Below are positions 13,036-17,859 of a stretch of DNA of 17,859 nucleotides, in pieces. Numbering within the stretch: position 1 is the stretch's first letter; every line of letters begins with the position of its first letter. Source of the stretch: an uncultured Steroidobacter sp. (lineage in GTDB: Bacteria > Pseudomonadota > Gammaproteobacteria > Steroidobacterales > Steroidobacteraceae). The DNA is taken from contig CAMLEO010000130.1 in the NCBI GenBank assembly GCA_946478975.1, positions 1 through 17,859 of the forward strand, in the 5' to 3' direction. Under the pieces are notes generated by a model. It was not told where the DNA came from and made no database searches. It saw nothing but the letters and a program-made list of their open reading frames with translations. A program made the position numbers and the translations under genes.

Positions 13036-14247
13036 ATGCGCCTCTCCAGTCTCGGTTTTTCCATGGGCTCGGTGAACGCCATGCTGGATCAGCAGTCGGC
13101 GCTCGCGAAGCTGCAGAACCAGGTGGCGCTCGGCACGCGAGTGACCACGCCGGCGGACGATCCGATCGCGGCCGTGCACATTCTGGAGTTGCAGCGCGCG
13201 CAGTCCGAGTCCGAACAGTTCGCGAAAAACAGCGCGCTGGCGAAGAATCGTTTGAGCCTGGAAGAACAGTCGATGGTCGACGTCGGCAACGTGTTGACGC
13301 GCGTGCGCGAGCTGATGGTGCAGGCGGGCAACGTCGGCACGCTCAGCAACAACGACCGGCAGTCGATTGCCACCGAGCTTGCGGCGCGCCTGGACGAGCT
13401 GCAGGACGTCGCCAATCGCCAGGACGGCAATGGCGAATATTTGTTTTCCGGTTACGCGACCAAGACCAAGCCGTTCTCGGGCGGCGAGGGCACGCCGATC
13501 AGCTACGTGGCGGATCAAGGCGAGCGGCAGCTGGCCATCTCCACCACGCAGCGTGTAGCCGATAGTCACAACGGCTTCGATGTGTTCGTCGACATTCCCG
13601 AAGGCAACGGCACGTTCTCGACGTCAGTGAACATGGCCAACACCGGCTCCGGCGCCATCGACATCGGCTCGGTCGTCAATCGCACCAGCTGGGTGCCTGA
13701 CGACTACACCATCACTTTCACGTCGGCGACGACTTACCAGGTCACCGACAGCGCAACGCCGACGCCGAACGTCGTGACCACCGGCACATACACCGCTGGC
13801 AGCGCGATTCAATTCAACGGCGTCAGCGTGACGATCACCGGCCAGCCGGCAGTCGGCGATACTTTCAATGTCGACCAGAGCCGCAGCGAAGATATTTTCA
13901 AGACCATCGGCGATGTGATTTCCATCCTGCAACAGCCGGCCGGCAATGCGGTCGCGAACGCGAAGTTGTCATCGACGCTGTCTGGCTCGCTGCAGCAGCT
14001 CGACCAGGCAACCGATCATTTCCTCGGCGTGCGTGCGCAGATCGGTGTGCGCCTCGGAACATTGGATTCCGTGGATGCGTCGCGCGAAGCGATGGATATC
14101 GATGTTGCAAGCACGCTGTCGGATCTGCGCGATCTCGATTATGCGCAGGCGCTCACGCAAATGAATCAGCAGCTGGTCGGCCTGCAGGCGGCGCAGTTGT
14201 CATATACCAAGATCTCCGGGCTGTCGCTGTTCAATTATCTAAGCTGA
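13036..14247 (+). CDS. flgL: Hook-filament junction protein FlgL (HAP3)
   Basis: FlgL is the second junction layer, contacting the first flagellin subunits. The 403-aa product has the flagellin-like N-terminus: L-Q-N-Q-V-A-L-G-T-R-V-T-T-P-A-D-D-P, then the helix L-S-L-E-E-Q-S-M-V-D-V-G-N-V-L-T-R-V-R-E-L-M-V, and N-G-E-Y-L-F-S-G-Y. A beta-rich insert (about residues 220-282, Y-T-I-T-F-T-S-A-T through G-Q-P-A-V-G-D-T-F-N-V) resembles one in FlgK. The C-terminus ends in the flagellin-type helix with L-R-D-L-D-Y-A-Q-A-L-T-Q-M and L-S-L-F-N-Y-L-S. It is translated five bases after flgK and would share the flgKL promoter and the FlgN chaperone. Confidence 0.96.
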   Translation: MRLSSLGFSMGSVNAMLDQQSALAKLQNQVALGTRVTTPADDPIAAVHILELQRAQSESEQFAKNSALAKNRLSLEEQSMVDVGNVLTRVRELMVQAGNVGTLSNNDRQSIATELAARLDELQDVANRQDGNGEYLFSGYATKTKPFSGGEGTPISYVADQGERQLAISTTQRVADSHNGFDVFVDIPEGNGTFSTSVNMANTGSGAIDIGSVVNRTSWVPDDYTITFTSATTYQVTDSATPTPNVVTTGTYTAGSAIQFNGVSVTITGQPAVGDTFNVDQSRSEDIFKTIGDVISILQQPAGNAVANAKLSSTLSGSLQQLDQATDHFLGVRAQIGVRLGTLDSVDASREAMDIDVASTLSDLRDLDYAQALTQMNQQLVGLQAAQLSYTKISGLSLFNYLS

Positions 14248-14525
14248 GCTTGCGCGCCCATGAGCGCATGAGCAGCGCATAAAGTGACAACACGTAGGGC
14301 TTTCGCTGCGGCTCATGACCAATTCCGCGAAGCCCGTCGCAGGGGTAAATGCCTGTCCGTGACTGAGTCCTCAGTTTTCAGCACTGCGAAATCCGCGTCT
14401 CAAGTTCCTCGCACCGGCACCGATACAGGACTCGAACAGCAGTCCGGCGCACATCACGCCGTAAGTGCTGAGATGCAAAGCCTTCGGATGCGTCCGGTGG
14501 CAAGGTAATCACCAGGAGTTTTTTC
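14248..14525 (+). promoter_or_regulatory. flgL-fliC intergenic region
   Basis: This 278-bp gap has no convincing gene; a 74-codon frame spans it but crosses the promoter. It holds an inverted repeat GGGCTTTCGC / GCGAAGCCC (14297-14306 and 14327-14335, one bulge) and a small hairpin ACTGA-GTCC-TCAGT followed by TTT (14362-14378), which could be a weak terminator for flgKL. The FliA promoter of fliC and the fliC leader follow, with AGGAG at 14514-14518. Confidence 0.6.
14400..14426 (+). promoter_or_regulatory. FliA (sigma-28) promoter of fliC
   Basis: TCAAGTTC (14400-14407), 11 bases, then ACCGATAC (14419-14426): 6 of 8 matches in each element to TAAAGTTT-N11-GCCGATAA, with exact spacing. The predicted start near 14433 gives a leader of about 93 bases to the fliC ATG. 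Confidence 0.75.
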
Positions 14526-15962
14526 ATGGCACTTGTAATCAACACGAACGTGATGTCGCTGAACGCTCAGCGTAACCTGTCGACATCCGCCAATCAGCTG
14601 GCGACCTCCCTGCAGCGCTTGTCTTCCGGTCTGCGCATCAACAGCGCGAAGGACGACGCCGCCGGTCTCGCCATTTCCGAGCGTCTGACTTCGCAGATCA
14701 ACGGCCTCACGGTCGCTGCTCGCAACGCGAACGACGGCATCTCCCTCGCGCAGACGGCCGAAGGCGACCTCGCCCAGATCGGCAACAACCTGCAGCGTAT
14801 GCGCGAACTGGCCGTCCAGTCCGCCAACGCCTCGAACTCGACTTCGGACCGCGCCGCGCTGAACGCCGAAGTGCAGCAGCTCGCGCAGGAAATCGACCGC
14901 GTCGCGCAGGCCTCTTCGTTCAACGGCGTGAAGCTGCTGGACGGTTCGTTCCAGGCCCAGACGTTCCAGGTCGGCGCCAACGCGACTTCGTCGGACCAGA
15001 TCACGATCTCTTCGATCACCAACGCGCGCTCCAGCTCGCTCGGTGCGTACAACGGTTATAACCAGCAGAACGTGTCGGTGACCTACAACGCCGCCGCTCA
15101 GGGTTTGACCGCGACCATCGCGACCGCCGGTGGCAACCAGGTGGTGAACTTCGGAACCATCGCGACCGATGCGAAGTCCGTCGCCGCTGCGATCAACTCG
15201 GCTGGCGTCAGCGGCCTGCAGGCCACTGCGAACGTCAACACCGCGACCGGCACGACCACGAACGCGATCACCGCCGGTGGCACCGACACGATCACGTTGA
15301 ATGGCACGACCATCAGCATCGCCGGCACGACCACTGCCGCCACCAACGTGGCGAACGCGGTCACCGCGATCAACGCGCAGTCGGCGACGACTGGCGTGAC
15401 CGCGACCGACGCGGGTGGTGTGGTGCGCTTGAGCGCGGCCGACGGTCGTAACATCTCCGTCGCCTTCGGCACTCAGGGCAGCACGGGCGGCGACCTCGCG
15501 TCGTACGGCCTCGGCGGCCTCGGCAACCAGGTTGGTACTTTCAACCTCGACTACCAGGCGGCCACTGGCGTCAACAGCATCACCTTCGGTGGCGCGATGA
15601 CGACGGGCTTGGGCGCTGGCGCGCACGCTGTGACGCAGACCGGTACGGCGATCTCCGCGATCGACGTGACGACTGCTTCGAACGCGCGTGGTGCACTGGC
15701 CTCGATCGACGCCGCGCTGAGCCAGGTCTCTGGCGCTCGTGCCAACCTCGGTGCGACTCAGAACCGCTTCTCGTCGGTGGTGTCGTCTCTGCAGACCACT
15801 GCTGAGAACCTGACCGCGTCGCGCAGCCGAATTCAGGACGCGGACTTCGCGACTGAAACGGCCGCGATGACCAAGGCTCAGATTCTGCAGCAGGCGGGTA
15901 CGGCCATGGTCGCGCAAGCGAACTCGGCCCCGCAGAACGTGCTGTCGCTGCTGCGCGGTTGA
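14526..15962 (+). CDS. fliC: Flagellin FliC
   Basis: The filament subunit, 478 aa. The conserved N-terminal D0/D1 region starts [18 protein letters not shown] and continues through [18 protein letters not shown]. The [11 protein letters not shown] helix corresponds to the TLR5-recognised segment of enteric flagellins and looks intact. The variable centre (about residues 170-370) is rich in Thr, Ala and Gly and contains a flagellin hook IN-type stretch (about 250-320). The C-terminus has [12 protein letters not shown], then [12 protein letters not shown] and V-L-S-L-L-R-G. No Cys is visible. AGGAG lies seven bases before the ATG. A FliA promoter precedes it and a strong hairpin terminator follows, so most transcripts are probably monocistronic. 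Confidence 0.98.
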   Translation: MALVINTNVMSLNAQRNLSTSANQLATSLQRLSSGLRINSAKDDAAGLAISERLTSQINGLTVAARNANDGISLAQTAEGDLAQIGNNLQRMRELAVQSANASNSTSDRAALNAEVQQLAQEIDRVAQASSFNGVKLLDGSFQAQTFQVGANATSSDQITISSITNARSSSLGAYNGYNQQNVSVTYNAAAQGLTATIATAGGNQVVNFGTIATDAKSVAAAINSAGVSGLQATANVNTATGTTTNAITAGGTDTITLNGTTISIAGTTTAATNVANAVTAINAQSATTGVTATDAGGVVRLSAADGRNISVAFGTQGSTGGDLASYGLGGLGNQVGTFNLDYQAATGVNSITFGGAMTTGLGAGAHAVTQTGTAISAIDVTTASNARGALASIDAALSQVSGARANLGATQNRFSSVVSSLQTTAENLTASRSRIQDADFATETAAMTKAQILQQAGTAMVAQANSAPQNVLSLLRG

Positions 15963-16005
15963 TGAGATAGGTCTTCATGACCAGACTTGACGCAAGTCGA
16001 GTCGA

Positions 16006-16053
16006 GGCGGGCGGTGGAGCTTCAGGGCTGCGCCGCCCGCCCTCATTTGTTTG
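16006..16053 (+). terminator. Terminator after fliC
   Basis: GGCGGGCGG (16006-16014) pairs perfectly with CCGCCCGCC (16033-16041), and an AGC/GCT pair can form in the 18-base loop. A T-rich tail, TCATTTGTTTGTT, follows from 16043. The 9-bp GC stem should end most fliC transcripts. A separate small inverted repeat, GACTTG-ACG-CAAGTC (15984-15998), precedes it. Confidence 0.75.
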
Positions 16054-16081
16054 TTGTGCTTGACGGAAGCGAGGTTGCCAT

Positions 16082-16435
16082 ATGGTGGACTTGCTGAAAG
16101 CAATAGGCGTTACGGATGCGCCGGCAACGCCGCAGACGACTTCGGTCGATGCGGTCAAAGCCAGCGTTGTGCAGGCAACGGAACAGGCCGCGGTCAAGCG
16201 CGAGCCGACCGTCGTCGAGGTCAAACAGGCCGCGCGACAGCTGGAAACGTTCATGGAAAGCATGAACCGTTACCTGGAATTTCGGGTCGATCAGGACAGC
16301 GGCCGCACCATCGTCACGGTCAAGGACAAATCGACCGGCGAAGTGGTGCGGCAGATTCCGAGCGAGGAGGTGCTGCGGCTCGCGCACAACCTCGGCGGTC
16401 AGAGCCGTAACGGCTTGTTGAATCAGACGGCGTAA
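16082..16435 (+). CDS. flaG: FlaG family flagellar protein
   Basis: A 117-aa protein with the FlaG domain in its C-terminal half: L-E-T-F-M-E-S-M-N-R-Y-L-E-F-R-V-D, then G-R-T-I-V-T-V-K-D-K-S-T-G-E-V-V-R-Q-I-P-S and E-V-L-R-L-A. The first 45 residues are low-complexity Ala/Thr/Val. In other genera loss of FlaG changes filament length; the mechanism is not settled, and the role here is inferred. The position between fliC and fliD matches Pseudomonas and Vibrio. ATG 16082 has GAGG seven bases upstream. I see no promoter of its own, so expression may rely on read-through past the fliC terminator. Confidence 0.94.
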   Translation: MVDLLKAIGVTDAPATPQTTSVDAVKASVVQATEQAAVKREPTVVEVKQAARQLETFMESMNRYLEFRVDQDSGRTIVTVKDKSTGEVVRQIPSEEVLRLAHNLGGQSRNGLLNQTA

Positions 16436-16452
16436 GGACAAGGAAAAACATC

Positions 16453-17841
16453 ATGGCAACCTCCGGCGTGGTCGGCGGCTCGCAAATCGACGTGCAGTCA
16501 CTGGTGTCGCAGCTGGTGGCGGCCGAGCGTAAACCGCTCGATGACCAGGTGACCCGCGCCAACACGCGCGTGACCACCCAGATCTCCGCGACCAGCGCTT
16601 TGCTCGGCGCGTTGTCGACGTTCCAGTCGTCGTTGAACAATTTGAAGACCACGACGGCCTTCAGCTCGCGCACCACTTCGAGCACCGATCCGACCATCCT
16701 GACCGCGAGCGCAACTACATCCGCTGTGCCCGGTCGTTACGATGTCGTCGTCGATCGCCTCGCGAGCTCGCACCAGATTTCTTCCAATGCGTTCGCTTCC
16801 GGCGGCACGCAGGTGGTCGGCACCGGCACGCTCACAGTGTCGATGGGCTCGACCAGTTTCAACGTCAACATCAGCAGCCCGGCCAACACGCTGGCCGACA
16901 TTCGCAACGCCATCAATTCGGCGAGCGACAATCCCGGCGTGACGGCGACGTTGATCACTGCCGCCGACGGCGCGCACCTGGTGCTCACATCGAGCAAGAC
17001 CGGCGTGTCCAATGCAATTCAAGTGACTCAGAGCGGCGGCGACGGCGGCCTCTCGGCGCTCGAGTACACGAACGCCAACCAAACCCACTACACGCAGCTG
17101 CGCCCGGCGCAGGATTCGCGCGTGTATGTCGCTGGCCAGTATGAAGCGACCAGCTCGACCAACGTCATCGAAGGCGTGATCGAAGGTGTGTCGCTGAATC
17201 TGGTGTCCGCTGAGCCGGGCACGACGGTGAGCGTCGACGTGGCATTCGACAAGAGCGCGGCGAAGGACAAGGTCAACGCGTTCGTCGCTGCTTACAACAC
17301 TTTGCGCGGCATGATGACTCGCCTCGGCGGTTATGACTCCGCGACCAAGACTGCCGGGCCGATGCTCGGCGATGCGTTGTTGAGCAGTATCGATTCGGAG
17401 ATTCGCCGCACGCTGTCTTCGCCGGTGGATGCAGCCGATCCGGCCGTGCAGACATTGGCCGACATCGGCATCACCACGCAGAAAGACGGTACGTTGAAAG
17501 TCGACAGCACCAAGCTCGACAGCGCGCTGGCCAATCACTTCGACGGCGTGGCACGTTTGTTTGGTACCGAAGACACGGGTGTCGGCGCACGTTTGTATGA
17601 TCAGATCAGCGATCGTCTCGCCGACGGCGGCGGCATCGATCAGCGCAACGACAGTCTCAAGGCCGAACAGCGGGCGCTGCAGAAGAAGGCCGACGACATC
17701 AATACTCGCATGCAGATCGTGCAGCAGACCTATCTGAAACAGTTCACGCGGCTGGACACGCTGCTGTCGAGCCTGTCGTCCACGTCGGCGTATTTGTCCC
17801 AGCAGATCGAGGCCTTGTCGAACATAAGCAGCTCGAAGTAA
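16453..17841 (+). CDS. fliD: Flagellar filament cap protein FliD (HAP2)
   Basis: FliD caps the filament tip and guides the folding and insertion of flagellin. The 462-aa product has the N-terminal FliD domain (G-G-S-Q-I-D-V-Q-S-L-V-S-Q-L-V-A-A-E-R-K-P-L), a hook IN motif (about 139-190, N-T-L-A-D-I-R-N-A-I-N-S-A), and the large FliD C-terminal domain (about 210-445). The latter includes K-V-N-A-F-V-A-A-Y-N-T-L and A-D-I-G-I-T-T-Q-K-D-G-T-L-K-V-D, with a coiled-coil end (Q-R-A-L-Q-K-K-A-D-D-I-N-T-R-M) and T-L-L-S-S-L-S-S-T-S-A-Y-L. AAGGA lies eight bases before the ATG, and the gene begins 17 bases after flaG. The final 18 bases of the window look like a ribosome-binding region for a following gene, probably fliS, which cannot be shown here. 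Confidence 0.97.
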   Translation: MATSGVVGGSQIDVQSLVSQLVAAERKPLDDQVTRANTRVTTQISATSALLGALSTFQSSLNNLKTTTAFSSRTTSSTDPTILTASATTSAVPGRYDVVVDRLASSHQISSNAFASGGTQVVGTGTLTVSMGSTSFNVNISSPANTLADIRNAINSASDNPGVTATLITAADGAHLVLTSSKTGVSNAIQVTQSGGDGGLSALEYTNANQTHYTQLRPAQDSRVYVAGQYEATSSTNVIEGVIEGVSLNLVSAEPGTTVSVDVAFDKSAAKDKVNAFVAAYNTLRGMMTRLGGYDSATKTAGPMLGDALLSSIDSEIRRTLSSPVDAADPAVQTLADIGITTQKDGTLKVDSTKLDSALANHFDGVARLFGTEDTGVGARLYDQISDRLADGGGIDQRNDSLKAEQRALQKKADDINTRMQIVQQTYLKQFTRLDTLLSSLSSTSAYLSQQIEALSNISSSK

Positions 17842-17859
17842 CAGGACGCGGAGCCGGTC

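Noticed and set aside
14284..14508. 74-codon frame between flgL and fliC
   Set aside because: It spans the fliC FliA promoter and the intergenic inverted repeats and shows no protein-like pattern.
14454..15917. 487-codon minus-strand frame opposite fliC
   Set aside because: It mirrors the flagellin gene, is Arg/Gly/Val-dominated, and has no domain or credible ribosome binding site.

Overview
The window is almost entirely a flagellar late-assembly locus from a GC-rich Gammaproteobacterium. A short iron-related segment lies at its left edge. The lineage is inferred from three things: flagellar proteins of the beta/gamma type, including a two-domain FlgJ with a muramidase half; near-consensus sigma-54 and sigma-28 (FliA) promoters; and a Fur-type operator before hemP. 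The family cannot be fixed from this sequence. The Xanthomonadales / Nevskiales / Steroidobacter neighbourhood is a guess.

Layout. Bases 1-953 are the 3' part of a DUF6607-type gene. Bases 1020-1266 hold a Fur box, hemP and a strong terminator. Bases 1318-1709 hold two small overlapping ORFs of unknown function, the second converging on flgN. The minus-strand block 1673-3552 carries flgN, flgM and flgA. The plus-strand block 3918-14247 carries flgB-C-D-E-F-G-H-I-J-K-L without interruption: rod, hook cap, hook, L and P rings, rod cap/muramidase and hook-filament junctions. Then come fliC (flagellin), flaG and fliD (filament cap). The last 18 bases lead towards what is probably fliS.

Regulation can largely be read from the sequence. 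flgA and flgB diverge from a roughly 365-bp region with a sigma-54 -24/-12 element on each side, a perfect 19-bp palindrome and a TTGCCG repeat array between them. FliA-type promoters (TAAAGTTT-N11-GCCGATAA pattern) lie before flgM, before fliC, and inside the 3' end of flgJ ahead of flgKL. The gene order is the enteric flgN-M-A / flgB-to-L order, but middle genes appear to be under sigma-54, as in Pseudomonas, Vibrio and Xanthomonas. FlgM would hold FliA inactive until the hook is complete. FlgN would chaperone FlgK and FlgL, which come from the FliA promoter within flgJ.

Most notable oddities: flgE has no ATG, GTG or TTG at its conserved N-terminus and seems to start at ACG behind an ideal Shine-Dalgarno. 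The flgI-flgJ gap consists of three perfect 13-bp tandem repeats and has no visible ribosome binding site. An unusually strong stem-loop lies inside the small ORF that converges on flgN. I found no mobile element, CRISPR array, tRNA or rRNA. Nothing here points to a wholly new system; the novelty is in regulation and start-codon use within a known machine.
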